This document shows positions 10,690-20,205 of a DNA stretch of 64,000 nucleotides, one piece after another. Source of the stretch: Burkholderia anthina (GTDB lineage Bacteria > Pseudomonadota > Gammaproteobacteria > Burkholderiales > Burkholderiaceae); assembly GCF_902498995.1 (NCBI RefSeq), contig NZ_CABVLY010000019.1:62001-126000 (forward strand), given 5' to 3'. Both the position numbers and the translations under genes were made by a program. How positions within the stretch are numbered: position 1 is the stretch's first letter; every line of letters begins with the position of its first letter. Under the pieces are notes generated by a model, which was not told the DNA's origin, searched no databases, and was given only the letters and a program-made list of their open reading frames with translations.

Positions 10690-13151
10690 ATCGCGATCTG
10701 GCGGAACACGCCATCCTGAACATCGCCACGGCCGACGGCGCCGTGGCCGAAGCCGGCGCCGCCGCGCGGCGCCGTGCCGAATCGGCCGGGCAGGCGGGCG
10801 CACGCCATGCGTCCCGCCCGCTGCGCGTGGCGATCGTCCACGACTGGCTCGTCACGTATGCGGGCGCCGAGCGCGTGCTCGAACAGATCGTCGCGTGCTT
10901 TCCCGACGCGGACCTGTTCAGCCTCGTCGACTTTCTCGACGATCGCGCGTTCGTGCGCGGCAAGCGGGTGACGACGTCGTTCATCCAGAAGCTGCCGTTC
11001 GCGCGCACCAAGTACCGCAGCTACCTGCCGCTGATGCCGCTCGCGATCGAGCAGCTCGACGTGTCCGGGTACGACCTCGTGATCTCGAGCAGCCATGCGG
11101 TCGCGAAGGGCGTGCTGACGGGGCCGGACCAGGTGCACATCAGCTACGTGCATTCGCCGATCCGCTATGCGTGGGACCTGCAGCACCAGTATCTGGAGCA
11201 GTCGAATCTCACGCACGGGCCGAAGTCGCTGCTGGCGCGGATGATCCTGCACTACATCCGCAACTGGGACACGCGCACGGCGAACGCGGTCGACGGCTTC
11301 GTCGCGAATTCCGCGTTCATCGCGCGCCGGATCCGCAAGGTGTATCACCGCGACGCGGCCGTGATCTTCCCGCCGGTCGACGTCGACAGCTTCTCGCTGA
11401 ACGAGACGAAGGACGACTTCTACCTGACCGCGTCGCGGATGGTGCCGTACAAGAAGATCGACCTGATCGTCGACGCGTTCTCGCGCACGCCGGAGCGCAA
11501 GCTCGTCGTGATCGGCGACGGCCCGGAGATGCAGAAGATTCGCGCGAAGGCCGGCCCGAACGTCGAAATCATGGGCTATCAGCCGTTCGCGGTGCTGCAC
11601 GACCGGATGCGTCGCGCGAAGGCGTTCGTGTTCGCGGCCGAGGAGGATTTCGGCATCTCGGTCGTCGAGGCGCAGGCATGCGGCACGCCCGTGATCGCAT
11701 ACGGCAAGGGCGGTGCGCTCGAAACCGTGCTGGAGCCGCAGTCGCACGGGAATCCGACCGGGCTGTTCTTCGACGAGCAGACACCGCATGCGATCGTCGC
11801 GGCAGTGGACGATTTCGAGCGCGCGCCGCAACGCTTCACGCCGACGGCGTGCCGCGCCAACGCGGAGCGCTTCTCCGCCGACACGTTCCGGCGGCGCTTT
11901 CTCGACTACGTGGAGGCGGCGCTGCCCGGCTCGACCGCGCAGCGCGGCCCGGCCGCAGCGCCGATGCCGGCCGCGCGCGGCCCGGCGACGCTCGTGCTCG
12001 ACCAGAGCGGCGTGCTCGGCGGCGCCGAGCTGTCGCTGCTCGAAATCATGAAGCACATGCGCGCGAATGCGGACGTGCTGCTGTTCGACGACGGCCCGTT
12101 TCGCGCGGCGCTCGACGAGGTCGGCGCACGCGTCGACGTGCTCGACCAGGGCGCGCTCGCCGGCGTGCGCAAGCAGGGCGGCGTGTCGGCCGGCGCGGTG
12201 AAGCAGCTCGTCGGGATGGTGCGCGACGTCGCGCGGCGCGCGCGCCGCGCCGAGGTGATCTACGCGAACACGCAGCGCGCGATGGTGGTCGCCGCGCTGG
12301 CCGGGCGGCTCGCGCGCAAGCCGGTGGTCTGGCACCTGCGCGACATCGTCAGCGACGACCATTTCGGCGGCAAGCAGCTGATGGCGATCAAATACTGCGC
12401 GCGCCTGGGCGTCACGCGCGTGATCGCGAACTCCGATGCGTCCGCGCAGGCGTTTCGCACGCTGACGGGCTTCACGCCGCAGCATGTCGACGTCGTGTTC
12501 AACGGGATTTCCGCCGAACCGTTCGACGCGCTGGACGACGTCAGCCAGGCCGCGCTGCGCGCGCGCTTCGGGCTGCCCGAGCATGCATGGCTGGTCGGCT
12601 CGTTCAGCCGCCTCGCGCGCTGGAAGGGGCAGCATCTGCTGCTCGAGGCCGCTGCGCGGCATCCGGACATGCACGTGGTGTTGGTCGGCGCGCCGCTGTT
12701 CGGCGAGGACGAATACGCCGCGCAACTGCACGAGACCGTCGCGCGTCACGGCATGGACGAACGCGTGCATTTCCTCGGTTTCCAGCGCGACGTGGCCGCG
12801 TGCATGAAGGCGGTGGATGTGGTCGCGCATACGTCGATCACGCCCGAGCCGTTCGGGCGCGTGATCGTCGAGGGCATGCTCGCGCGCCGGCCGGTGGTCG
12901 CGGCCCGCGCGGGCGGGGTCGTCGAGATCATCGAGGACGGCGAAAACGGCTTGCTGTGCGAGCCGGGCGACGCGGGTGCGCTGGCCGATGCGCTCGGCAA
13001 GCTGCAGCACGACGCCGCGTTGCGCGCGCGGCTCGTCGCGAGCGGGCGTGCGACGGCGGTGCGCCGGTTCGGCACCGAGACCTATGTGGAGCGGGTCGAG
13101 AAGATTCTCGCGGATACCGCGAAGGCTGCGAAGGCGAAGAAGAAGCAGTAA
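10686..13151 (+). CDS. bceR: Two-domain GT4-type glycosyltransferase
   Basis: An 821-residue fusion of two glycosyltransferase-B domains. The first (about residues 40-415) begins VAIVHDWLVTYAGAERVLEQ and has the acceptor/nucleotide ExxxxxxxE region EEDFGISVVEAQACGTPV near residue 319. The second (about 435-815) begins LVLDQSGVLGGAE and has PEPFGRVIVEGMLARRPVV near 720. Two complete domains suggest that one polypeptide adds two sugars to the cepacian repeat on the cytoplasmic face. The frame is open far upstream, but ATG 10686 overlaps the bceQ stop and gives a normal N-terminus. The C-terminus is Lys/Ala-rich (AKAAKAKKKQ). Confidence 0.88.
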   Translation: MNRDLAEHAILNIATADGAVAEAGAAARRRAESAGQAGARHASRPLRVAIVHDWLVTYAGAERVLEQIVACFPDADLFSLVDFLDDRAFVRGKRVTTSFIQKLPFARTKYRSYLPLMPLAIEQLDVSGYDLVISSSHAVAKGVLTGPDQVHISYVHSPIRYAWDLQHQYLEQSNLTHGPKSLLARMILHYIRNWDTRTANAVDGFVANSAFIARRIRKVYHRDAAVIFPPVDVDSFSLNETKDDFYLTASRMVPYKKIDLIVDAFSRTPERKLVVIGDGPEMQKIRAKAGPNVEIMGYQPFAVLHDRMRRAKAFVFAAEEDFGISVVEAQACGTPVIAYGKGGALETVLEPQSHGNPTGLFFDEQTPHAIVAAVDDFERAPQRFTPTACRANAERFSADTFRRRFLDYVEAALPGSTAQRGPAAAPMPAARGPATLVLDQSGVLGGAELSLLEIMKHMRANADVLLFDDGPFRAALDEVGARVDVLDQGALAGVRKQGGVSAGAVKQLVGMVRDVARRARRAEVIYANTQRAMVVAALAGRLARKPVVWHLRDIVSDDHFGGKQLMAIKYCARLGVTRVIANSDASAQAFRTLTGFTPQHVDVVFNGISAEPFDALDDVSQAALRARFGLPEHAWLVGSFSRLARWKGQHLLLEAAARHPDMHVVLVGAPLFGEDEYAAQLHETVARHGMDERVHFLGFQRDVAACMKAVDVVAHTSITPEPFGRVIVEGMLARRPVVAARAGGVVEIIEDGENGLLCEPGDAGALADALGKLQHDAALRARLVASGRATAVRRFGTETYVERVEKILADTAKAAKAKKKQ

Positions 13152-13184
13152 GCATGCGTGCCGGCGCGAGTCGGCGGAAAAACG

Positions 13185-13224
13185 AGCCCTCATGCGGTAT
13201 TGCGCCGCATGGGGGCTTTGTTTT
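13185..13224 (+). terminator. Terminator after bceR
   Basis: AGCCCTCATGCGG (13185-13197) pairs with CCGCATGGGGGCT (13205-13217) and is followed by TTGTTTT. It ends the bceP-bceQ-bceR transcript. Confidence 0.85.
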
Positions 13225-13508
13225 GCTTTGCGGGCGGGCGGGCGCTTGCTGCGCGGCACGCATGGTTTTCTTGTCGGGGCCGGTAGATGCTCGTTCGGCG
13301 GGTGTGCGGCCGGCAGCCGCCTCGACCGGAATCGCCTTTCGGGACGCGAGCGGTGTCGCCGTACGGCCCCGCGGTCGAGGGCGAGGCCGACGGGCTGGGC
13401 AGCCGACAAGCGGCCGAAGCGGCCGTTATGCGCCGGTCGGGTGCGTTGCTACGTGGCGCGCGTCACGCCTTGGCGCGGGAACGCATTCTCGCGCCGCTAC
13501 GCGCCATG
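13225..13508. other. Non-coding gap between bceR and bceS
   Basis: About 280 bp between two convergent transcripts and between their two terminators. The sequence is GC-rich and full of CpG. Open frames crossing it have no start signal or family likeness. I see no functional element here. Confidence 0.5.
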
Positions 13509-13542
13509 AAAAACCCCCGCGCAGCCGGAAGCCGCACGGGGG
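13509..13542 (-). terminator. Terminator after bceS (leftward)
   Basis: CCCCCG (13514-13519) pairs with CGGGGG (13537-13542) with further pairing inside. Preceding A's at 13509-13513 give a short T-run on the minus strand. It lies just after the bceS stop. Confidence 0.75.
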
Positions 13543-13564
13543 CCGGAGCGCCGTCACGACGCGC

Positions 13565-14740
13565 TCAGGCGGCCTGCTCGGGCACCGATGCGACGACCCG
13601 GGCCGCGCGCGTCGGCTTCAGGCTCGCCGACCACGCCATCGCCGGCCGTTCGAACAGCCGGTAGAACAGGTACGCGACCGGAATCGCCGCGGCCATGAAC
13701 GCGAGCGACGGCCAGATCGACAGCTGCAGCTCGGAATGGAACAGCACCGAGCCGAGGCAGACGAACAGCGGCAGGTGAATCAGGTACAGCGAGTAGCTGA
13801 AGTCGCCGAACCGGCCGAGCACGCGCAGCAGCGGCGTCGGGCGCGGCGGGCACGCGAGCGCGCGGTACAGGAAGCACGCGAAGCCGGCCGCCCACAGCTG
13901 GAACGCGCCGTACTGGCCGAAATGGAACGCACCGCAGCCCGCGGCGAGCAGCACGGCGGCCGCGCCGTACCACGCGCGCGACGGCACGGCGGGCGTACCG
14001 CGCGCCGGCTGCGCGCGCACGTCGGCGATCCACGCGCCGATCGTCCACGACAGCCAGTACGACGTGAAGAACTGCAGGTCGTGGCGCTCCAGCAGCAGCG
14101 CCGACGCGACGTTGACGAGCGCGACGCCCGCGACAATGGCGGGCATCCCGACGCGCCGGCGCAGCGCGAACAGCAGCGGATAGACCACGTAGAACTGCAC
14201 TTCGAGCGACAGCGTCCACAGCGCGCCGTTCGACCCGTACGTATAGCCGGCGACGCCCTGCAGCGAGAACAGGTTCACGAGGAATGCGGTGATGCCGATG
14301 TCGCGGATCTTGTGGCTGACCGGCGCGATCTGCAGGCTGATCGCGTCGAGCGCGAGCGTGAACAGCAGCGCGGCGAGCAGCACCGGATAGATGCGCGCGA
14401 AGCGGCGCGCCCAGAAATTCGGCGCGTCGAGCCGGTACGCCGGGTTGGCCGCGAACTTCAGCGCCGCGTTGCGGTGAATGCAGTAGCCGCTGATCACGAA
14501 GAAGATCGGCACGCCGGCCGAGCCCCACGCGAACGGGAACGTCAGGTAGCCGACGATCACGCTCGGGTCCAGCGCGTGACCGTAAGCGCGATGGAAGCTC
14601 TGCATGCCGACCCAGACGACCTGGCGGCAATGGAAATAGGCGACGAGCAGCGCCGCGAATCCGCGCATCGCGTCGATCACGTGTTCCTTGTGGTCGGCGA
14701 CGGGCGGCGCAGTCAAAGACGATCCGCTGAAAGCTTGCAT
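13565..14740 (-). CDS. bceS: Acyltransferase family 3 membrane protein
   Basis: A 391-residue polytopic membrane protein with the acyltransferase-3 opening IDAMRGFAALLVAYFHCRQVVW and an internal VPIFFVISGYCIHRN (about residues 75-90), as in OafA/ExoZ proteins. It is the second acyltransferase of the bce-II cluster and probably O-acetylates cepacian. It is monocistronic and leftward, with its own terminator. The longer frame reading to 14966 was not used, because the start at 14740 gives the family N-terminus. Confidence 0.85.
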   Translation of the reverse strand: MQAFSGSSLTAPPVADHKEHVIDAMRGFAALLVAYFHCRQVVWVGMQSFHRAYGHALDPSVIVGYLTFPFAWGSAGVPIFFVISGYCIHRNAALKFAANPAYRLDAPNFWARRFARIYPVLLAALLFTLALDAISLQIAPVSHKIRDIGITAFLVNLFSLQGVAGYTYGSNGALWTLSLEVQFYVVYPLLFALRRRVGMPAIVAGVALVNVASALLLERHDLQFFTSYWLSWTIGAWIADVRAQPARGTPAVPSRAWYGAAAVLLAAGCGAFHFGQYGAFQLWAAGFACFLYRALACPPRPTPLLRVLGRFGDFSYSLYLIHLPLFVCLGSVLFHSELQLSIWPSLAFMAAAIPVAYLFYRLFERPAMAWSASLKPTRAARVVASVPEQAA

Positions 14741-14954
14741 GCGATTCGATTCCTTGCGACGGATGAAGGGGATGGTCCAATCGTAATGCGCAAGAATTCG
14801 ATCGAATGAATAAAAAAATCGCGACGGGAAATAATGGTATTTCGCATAATGGTTTTATTCCCGTTCTGAATGCGGTTTCGAAGCCGCTGCAATTATTTGC
14901 CGATTTTTTTCTGTTAGTTTGAAGCTCCGGTTGATTGATGCAAGGAGCGGCAAG
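14741..14954. other. Divergent promoter region bceS / small peptide-bceT
   Basis: About 210 bp with marked A/T content, especially 14800-14930 (for example AATAAAAAAATC and ATTTTTTTCTGTTAG). It separates divergent genes and should hold their promoters. No other element is recognised. Confidence 0.5.
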
Positions 14955-15098
14955 ATGGACATGCATTGGATCGCGAGCGCGGCAGTACTGCTGGTCATGG
15001 CCGTGCTGTCGGCGTATCGCGAGGCGCTGAAGAACGAGCCGATTCGCTCCGGTCTCGAACGGGGTAGCGTCCCGTATATCGAGGAATTCGAATCGTAA
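14955..15098 (+). CDS. 47-residue single-pass membrane peptide in the cepacian cluster
   Basis: A short gene below usual annotation cut-offs. It has a good ribosome site (AAGGAGCGG, 5-6 bp upstream of ATG 14955). The peptide begins MDMHWIASAAVLLVMAVLSA, which is one hydrophobic helix of about 16 residues. A charged tail follows, containing REALKNEPIRSG and ending IEEFES. The N-out/C-in or N-in/C-out topology cannot be set from sequence. It precedes bceT by 229 bp on the same strand. I do not recognise a family. It could be an accessory subunit of the assembly machinery. Confidence 0.65.
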   Translation: MDMHWIASAAVLLVMAVLSAYREALKNEPIRSGLERGSVPYIEEFES

Positions 15099-15327
15099 GC
15101 ATTTGTATCCGGAAAATCGGTAATTTGTTTCTGCTTCGGCAATGGGTGCGGCAATATCGACCGGGTCGGCTGATTATCTCTTTTTCGGAAATGGTGGGCA
15201 ATCGGTCCATATCGAAAATGAGCGGAGTGAAATTGGCCGCGCCGTCGATTCTCGATATGCCGTTCGGAAAACAACCGCGCCGGGTCGCAGGTCGACGCGG
15301 CGCAGTCAACGCAATCAGGATGCGAAC

Positions 15328-16215
15328 ATGTTGAAAGTCACCAAGGCCGTGTTCCCCGTCGCCGGTCTCGGCACGCGGTTCCTCCCGGCAACGAAGGCGA
15401 GCCCGAAGGAAATGCTGCCCGTCGTCGACAAGCCGCTGATCCAGTACGCGGTCGAGGAAGCGATCAACGCCGGTATCACCGAGATGATCTTCGTGACCGG
15501 GCGCAGCAAGCGCGCGATCGAGGATCACTTCGACAAGTCGTACGAGATCGAGGCCGAACTCGAGGCGCGCGGCAAGGAAAAGCTGCTCGAACTCGTGCGC
15601 GGCATCAAGCCGAGCAACGTGAACTGTTTCTACGTGCGCCAGCCGGAAGCGCTCGGCCTCGGCCACGCGGTGCTGTGCGCGGAAAAGCTCGTGCATGGCG
15701 AGCCGTTCGCGGTGATTCTCGCCGACGATCTGCTGCACGGCGAGCAGCCGGTGCTCAAGCAGCTCGTCGACGTGTTCGACCACTATCACAGCTCGGTGAT
15801 CGGAGTCGAGACGATCCCGCGCGAGGACAGCCGCTCGTACGGCGTCGTCGAAGGCCGCGAATGGGAAGAGGACATCATCAAGCTGTCCGGCATCATCGAG
15901 AAGCCGGCGCCGGAAGATGCACCGTCGAACCTCGGCGTGGTCGGCCGCTACGTGTTCATGCCGACGATCTTCGATCACCTGCGCCGGCTCAAGCCGGGCG
16001 CGGGCGGCGAACTGCAGCTCACCGACGCCGTCCAGTCGCTGCTCGCGCACGAACAGGTGCTCGCGTATCGCTACTTCGGCACGCGTTTCGATTGCGGCAG
16101 CAAGATCGGTTACCTGAAGGCGACCGTCGAGCTCGCCCTCCAGCATCCGGAAGTGAGCCGCGAATTCGAGGCGTATCTGCGTACCTGCCTGCCCGCGCTG
16201 GCTGCTGTCGCATAA
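15328..16215 (+). CDS. bceT: UTP--glucose-1-phosphate uridylyltransferase
   Basis: A 295-residue GalU-type nucleotidyltransferase that makes UDP-glucose from UTP and glucose-1-phosphate. This is the source of UDP-glucose and, through a dehydrogenase, UDP-glucuronate for cepacian. The N-terminal signature [19 protein letters not shown] begins at residue 13, and the downstream FDCGSKIGY is typical of GalU. The ATG at 15328 matches the family start ([13 protein letters not shown]); the longer open frame from 15142 has no family likeness. A terminator follows. Confidence 0.95.
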   Translation: MLKVTKAVFPVAGLGTRFLPATKASPKEMLPVVDKPLIQYAVEEAINAGITEMIFVTGRSKRAIEDHFDKSYEIEAELEARGKEKLLELVRGIKPSNVNCFYVRQPEALGLGHAVLCAEKLVHGEPFAVILADDLLHGEQPVLKQLVDVFDHYHSSVIGVETIPREDSRSYGVVEGREWEEDIIKLSGIIEKPAPEDAPSNLGVVGRYVFMPTIFDHLRRLKPGAGGELQLTDAVQSLLAHEQVLAYRYFGTRFDCGSKIGYLKATVELALQHPEVSREFEAYLRTCLPALAAVA

Positions 16216-16258
16216 GCAGCCGCGCTGCTCCGTTGTTTCAGGTGGTGGTTGTTCCGTT

Positions 16259-16292
16259 GGCCCCGGCTGCCTTGCGCGTCGGGGCTTTTTTG
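16259..16292 (+). terminator. Terminator after bceT
   Basis: GCCCCG and CGGGGC stem with a 14-base interior, followed by TTTTTT at 16286-16291. It lies 44 bp after the bceT stop. Confidence 0.85.
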
Positions 16293-16694
16293 CGTCCGGG
16301 CGAAGCGGGGCGGATGGCGGGCGGCGGACGATCGGCCGGGCTGGAGCCGGGCGGATGCGGGGCGAGCGATAACGGGTGCGCCCCTGGCGTACCGGCGCGC
16401 GGCTCGGCTTGCGGTGCGTGCCGCGTTCGTCAGGATTTCCGGTTCGACTGAAACCGGTGCCGGCGCGCTGACTGCCCGCCGTTTGATCGACGTTCGCGTG
16501 GTGCAACGGCTGCCCGCGTTCACTGCGATGTCGATGCGGGATCGCTGCCGGCGCGGCGTATTGAAACCTGGAGCCGCCGGTGCAACGCGTTTCCGGTGCC
16601 GTTCCCGCGTTCTGCGCCGCGCCGTTTCCGCGTACCCGCCGCGCGCGTCGCGCCACGCGTTTCCCGCTCGACGTTCTCGACGCCGGCTTCCCGC
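16293..16694. other. Non-coding gap between bceT and bceU
   Basis: About 400 bp between convergent bceT and bceU. Long frames cross it, but their translations are Arg/Ala-rich shadows without starts or family likeness. I see no terminator for bceU and no repeat or mobile-element end. The sequence looks like neutral GC-rich spacer. Confidence 0.5.
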
Positions 16695-17813
16695 TCAGCG
16701 CGGCGACGTGCTCGGCCGCGCGACGAAGTACCGTGCCAGCATCGCGGCGACCGGTTTCTTGAAATCGAGCAGGCGCTTTTCCAGGTAGCGCCACGACAGA
16801 TGCGCGAGCAGCACGGCGAGCGCGAACTGCAGCATTTCAGGCAGGACGTCCCGGACGAGCGCCGGGATCGGCACGTGCGCGAACGTTGCCGGCAGCACGC
16901 CGAAGCGCGCCGGAATCAGGTTGTGGAACAGGTAGAAGCCGTAGCTGATCGTGCCGAGATAGACGAGCGGCGCCCGGTCGAGCAGCGACACGGCCGGATG
17001 ATCGGGTTCGGTGACGATCCACAGCATCAGCGAGCCGAGCGATGCGGACAGGCCGAGATCCGCGAGCCCCGTCACGAGGTCGGGCAGCGTCGTGAGCGCG
17101 GGCAGCACGAGGAAGAACATGACGCCGGCGGCGCCGAGCCAGCCGGGCGGAATGCGGCGTGCGACGGCCGGACCGCGATCGGCGAGCGCCATCGCGCCGA
17201 TGCCGCCGAGCGCGATCAGCGCGAAATTCCACGGGGAAAACGCGTAGATCAGCACCGGCGACGCGTCGACCGCATAGAGCGCGAGATGCGCGAGCGCGCA
17301 TGCCGCGACGGCCGCGATGCCGAGCCGGACGTGTCGCGCCGCCGGCACGGCGAGCAGCGTCAGCGGCGCAATCAGATAGAACTGCTGCTCAACCGCGAGG
17401 CTCCAGAAGTGCGACGTGGAGCCCGGCCAGCCGTCCTTGACGACGCCGATCCAGTAGTTCGACAGGAACGTCGCGTGCCACGCGAGCCCGAGATTGACGC
17501 CGCGCTGGTAGAACAGCGCATGCGCGATCGCGAGCGCGGCGAGCAGCAGGTAGTAGACGGGAAAGATCCGCAGCGCGCGCTTCGCGAGGAACAGCGCGAG
17601 TGCATGGCGGCGCGTCATCGTGCCGCGCTCGATCGCCTGACGGTTGCGATGAAGCTCGCCGACGATCAGGAATCCGCTGATGAAGAAAAACGTCCACACG
17701 CCGAGCTTGCCCACGTCGACAGCGAGGACGTGGCCCTTGTGGGACAGGAAAACGAGGATGACGGCGATGGCTCGCAGGCCGTCGAGTCCTTTGACGTATC
17801 TGACTTCGCGCAT
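16695..17813 (-). CDS. bceU: Acyltransferase family 3 membrane protein
   Basis: A 372-residue polytopic protein with the acyltransferase-3 opening VKGLDGLRAIAVILVFLSH (His about residue 25) and WTFFFISGFLI. It is the third acyltransferase of the cluster and its last gene. The frame is open to 18389, but the ATG at 17813 gives the family N-terminus. The C-terminal cytoplasmic tail is short and basic. It probably adds an acyl group to cepacian. The exact sugar is unknown. Confidence 0.85.
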   Translation of the reverse strand: MREVRYVKGLDGLRAIAVILVFLSHKGHVLAVDVGKLGVWTFFFISGFLIVGELHRNRQAIERGTMTRRHALALFLAKRALRIFPVYYLLLAALAIAHALFYQRGVNLGLAWHATFLSNYWIGVVKDGWPGSTSHFWSLAVEQQFYLIAPLTLLAVPAARHVRLGIAAVAACALAHLALYAVDASPVLIYAFSPWNFALIALGGIGAMALADRGPAVARRIPPGWLGAAGVMFFLVLPALTTLPDLVTGLADLGLSASLGSLMLWIVTEPDHPAVSLLDRAPLVYLGTISYGFYLFHNLIPARFGVLPATFAHVPIPALVRDVLPEMLQFALAVLLAHLSWRYLEKRLLDFKKPVAAMLARYFVARPSTSPR

Positions 17814-18071
17814 GAAGGCATCCGGGGCACTGAGCGAGGTCAGTATAGGTGCGCAAATATCGAACGTAATTCCGGTTCGGACGTATACGTGACGACGTTT
17901 TTCGATGCTCGAGCGTCGGCGAAGTCGGTCGGGCGCAACAAAACCTGCGGGAAACCCCGCGAAAACGCATAAAAGTACTGCACGAAGCGTCAAGGCGCTT
18001 GTAGAATCCGGCGTTGAAGCGCGCGCGTTGCACGCTTCGTGTATCCAACGACCACACCTGGTAGGAGAAAC

Positions 18072-18521
18072 ATGGCGACTTCCGCAAAAAAGGTGGCCAA
18101 GAAGGCTGCCGCACCGGCCACCAAGAAAGTGGCTGCCAAAAAGGCTGCGCCCGCGAAGAAAGTAGTAGCCAAGAAGGCTGTCGCGAAGGCAGCACCGGCT
18201 GCTCCGACGCCGCTGAAGGACAAGTTCACGAAGGCATCGCTCGCAACGCACATCGCCGAGCGCGCGGCTGTCGAAGTGAAGGCGGTCAAGGCAGTGCTCG
18301 TCGCACTCGAAAACGTCGTGCTGGGCTCGGTTCACAAGAAGGGCGCGGGCGAGTTCACGCTGCCGGGCCTGCTGAAGATCACGGCGCAAGTCGTGCCGGC
18401 GAAGAAGAAGCGCTTCGGCAAGGATCCGTTCACGGGTGAAGAGCGCTGGTTCCCGGCAAAGCCGGCCAGCGTGCGCGTGAAGGCACGTGCGCTGAAGAAG
18501 CTGAAGGACGCGGCTGCGTAA
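18072..18521 (+). CDS. Histone H1-like / HU-domain DNA-binding protein
   Basis: A 149-residue basic protein. Residues 1-48 are a Lys/Ala/Pro repeat tail (AKKVAKKAA, ATKKVAAKKA, PAKKVVAKKA) like eukaryotic H1 and Bordetella-type H1 tails. Residues 50-149 resemble an HU/IHF fold, with the strand-rich core KKGAGEFTLPGLLKI. It should be a nucleoid-associated protein. The start at 18072 follows TAGGAGAAAC; a longer frame from 18039 lacks such a site. A TTGTAGAAT sequence near 18000 is a possible -10 region. A strong terminator follows, so it is a single-gene transcript. Confidence 0.85.
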   Translation: MATSAKKVAKKAAAPATKKVAAKKAAPAKKVVAKKAVAKAAPAAPTPLKDKFTKASLATHIAERAAVEVKAVKAVLVALENVVLGSVHKKGAGEFTLPGLLKITAQVVPAKKKRFGKDPFTGEERWFPAKPASVRVKARALKKLKDAAA

Positions 18522-18572
18522 TGCAGCGTAACGGTTGTCGACCGCAGGTCGGCGATCGTTGCGATGTCCGAC

Positions 18573-18606
18573 GATCCCCGTACGCGAAAGCGTGCGGGGA
18601 TTTTTA
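18573..18606 (+). terminator. Terminator after the H1/HU-like gene
   Basis: ATCCCCGTACGC and GCGTGCGGGGAT pair perfectly apart from one G-T wobble, around a GAAA loop. TTTT follows. Confidence 0.92.
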
Positions 18607-19731
18607 TTGCGCTGCGCAAATCGGGGGGTGGTCGAGGCGCGGTGTGCGACCTCGTGTCGCGCGATGCGTATTCTCGGCTGCGTGCCGTATGTGCGGATGG
18701 TGGATGCGGCGCATGCGCTCGCGGGTTGTTTTGCCGCGCAGTCTGTTGTTCATGCGTAGCCGTGCGAGCCTCGTTTTACGAGTCGGGACGCTGCTGTTGC
18801 CGTCGAGTTCGCCGGCAGCTTGACTGCCGCGCGCGTCGCGATCGGGCGGCATGTCGGCGCGGCGCTGTATGCGATTCGCGCGATTGGCGCGGTGCGCGAT
18901 GGCAAGCGGAAATCGCACGGCGACATCGACGTTGCGGCATCGCGCAGTGAACTTGTGCGCGTTGCTCGCCGATGATCGACGTCGCCGGATGTGCCGGTGC
19001 CGGAGGACGAGCGGGCGCAGCGTATGGGTACGCCGGACGGAAGTAACCGTCACCGTGCGCGGCAATGCAGTGGCGAGGCATCGTTCGGCGCGGCGCGCAT
19101 TTCAATTCGGGGGGGTCGTCGCGCCGCGATTCGTGTTGTGTTGCCGGTATCGCCGGGTTGGCATGCGGCGATCGCGATCTGGCGATTCTGTCGATGAAGG
19201 GATGCTCCGCGCGTCGCCGCCTCGTTCGAGCCGATACCCGTGTGCGAGACGGTCGCCTTGCTTCTCGCTACCGTCGCGCAGCGGGATGTGAAACCAGGCC
19301 GGTGCGGCAACGAATGCGACGTCGTGCTCGCATTTGCACAGGTGTTCGGCACAGCGAGCACCGCGCTCTGCGGAATCATCGATCGAGAACGTCGCCGCCG
19401 CGAGCGGAGTGGAGCGCCTCGCTCCGATGCGTACGCGCCGGTCGTCACGGTCGCGCGCGCCGACTGGTTGCGCAGCGACGGCGATGACGCGATCGCTGTC
19501 CGGCGAACCGGCTGCGGCATTCGTTCGCGACGCGCGATGCGCGACGTGTGACGAATGGACCGTCGAACCGAAGCTGTCGGCATGGCGCGCAACCATTGTC
19601 CGGGATTGCATCGCCACGCGACGCAACGCCTCGGCAGAGGCGATCTGCGCCGACGGTCATGAACGAATCGACCCGCGCGGCACGAACGTCCCCGCGCCTC
19701 GCGACGCACGCGTCGCACCGATGGTTCGATG
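18607..19731. other. 1.1-kb stretch without a supported gene
   Basis: GC-rich sequence with many CpG and CGATCG-like words. All open frames on both strands give Arg/Ser/Ala-rich translations without ribosome sites, motifs or periodic third-position bias. No transposase fragment, tRNA or terminator is visible after 18606. It may be a decayed gene remnant or a spacer with an unrecognised RNA. Confidence 0.5.
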
Positions 19732-20205
19732 TCAGCCCGCCGAGCCCTCATACGCCGCCTTCAACGCGGCGACATCGAACTTCGTCATCTGCATCATCGC
19801 GGCGGCCACGCGTGCGGCCTTGACCTCGTCGCGGTCGGCCATCATCGGGATCAGCGCGTCCGGAACGATCTGCCACGAGACGCCGTAGCGGTCCCGCAAC
19901 CAGCCGCAGTTGTCGGCCGTGCCGCCGTTCTCGAGCAGCGCGCTCCAGTAGCGGTCGAGTTCCGCCTGGTCGGCGCAACTGATCATCAGCGAGATCGCGT
20001 GGTTGAACGTCTCCGTGCGCGGGTGGCTCATCGCGATGAACGGTTGGCCGAACAGCTCGAATTCGACCATCCGCGTGCCGCCGGCGCCCGACACCGTCGT
20101 GACGCGCACGACGCGCGAGTTCGGGAAAATGCCTGCATAGAAGGCCGCGGCTTCCTCGGCTTCCGTCGAGTACCAGAGGAACGGCGTGATCTTCTGAATC
20201 GTCAT
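19732..20205 (-). CDS. VOC family protein (PhnB / glyoxalase-like)
   Basis: A 157-residue protein of the vicinal-oxygen-chelate fold, of the PhnB-like group often named '3-demethylubiquinone-9 3-methyltransferase'. It shows the opening ITPFLWYSTEAEEAAAFYAG, the FNHAISLMISCADQAE strand and the WQIVPDALIPMM segment usual for this group. The historical methyltransferase name is not supported by the fold; the function is unknown. The start at 20205 follows GGAGACAC on the minus strand. Monocistronic. Confidence 0.85.
   Translation of the reverse strand: MTIQKITPFLWYSTEAEEAAAFYAGIFPNSRVVRVTTVSGAGGTRMVEFELFGQPFIAMSHPRTETFNHAISLMISCADQAELDRYWSALLENGGTADNCGWLRDRYGVSWQIVPDALIPMMADRDEVKAARVAAAMMQMTKFDVAALKAAYEGSAG

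Noticed and set aside
10443..13409. 988-codon frame opposite bceR
   Set aside because: Shadow of bceQ and bceR; composition is Arg/Ala/His-rich and no family is seen.
16249..16788. 179-codon frame after bceT
   Set aside because: Starts inside a terminator region and runs into bceU on the other strand; Arg/Ala-rich translation.
19050..19751. 233-codon frame in the gene-poor stretch
   Set aside because: No start signal or motif, and composition typical of random GC-rich sequence.
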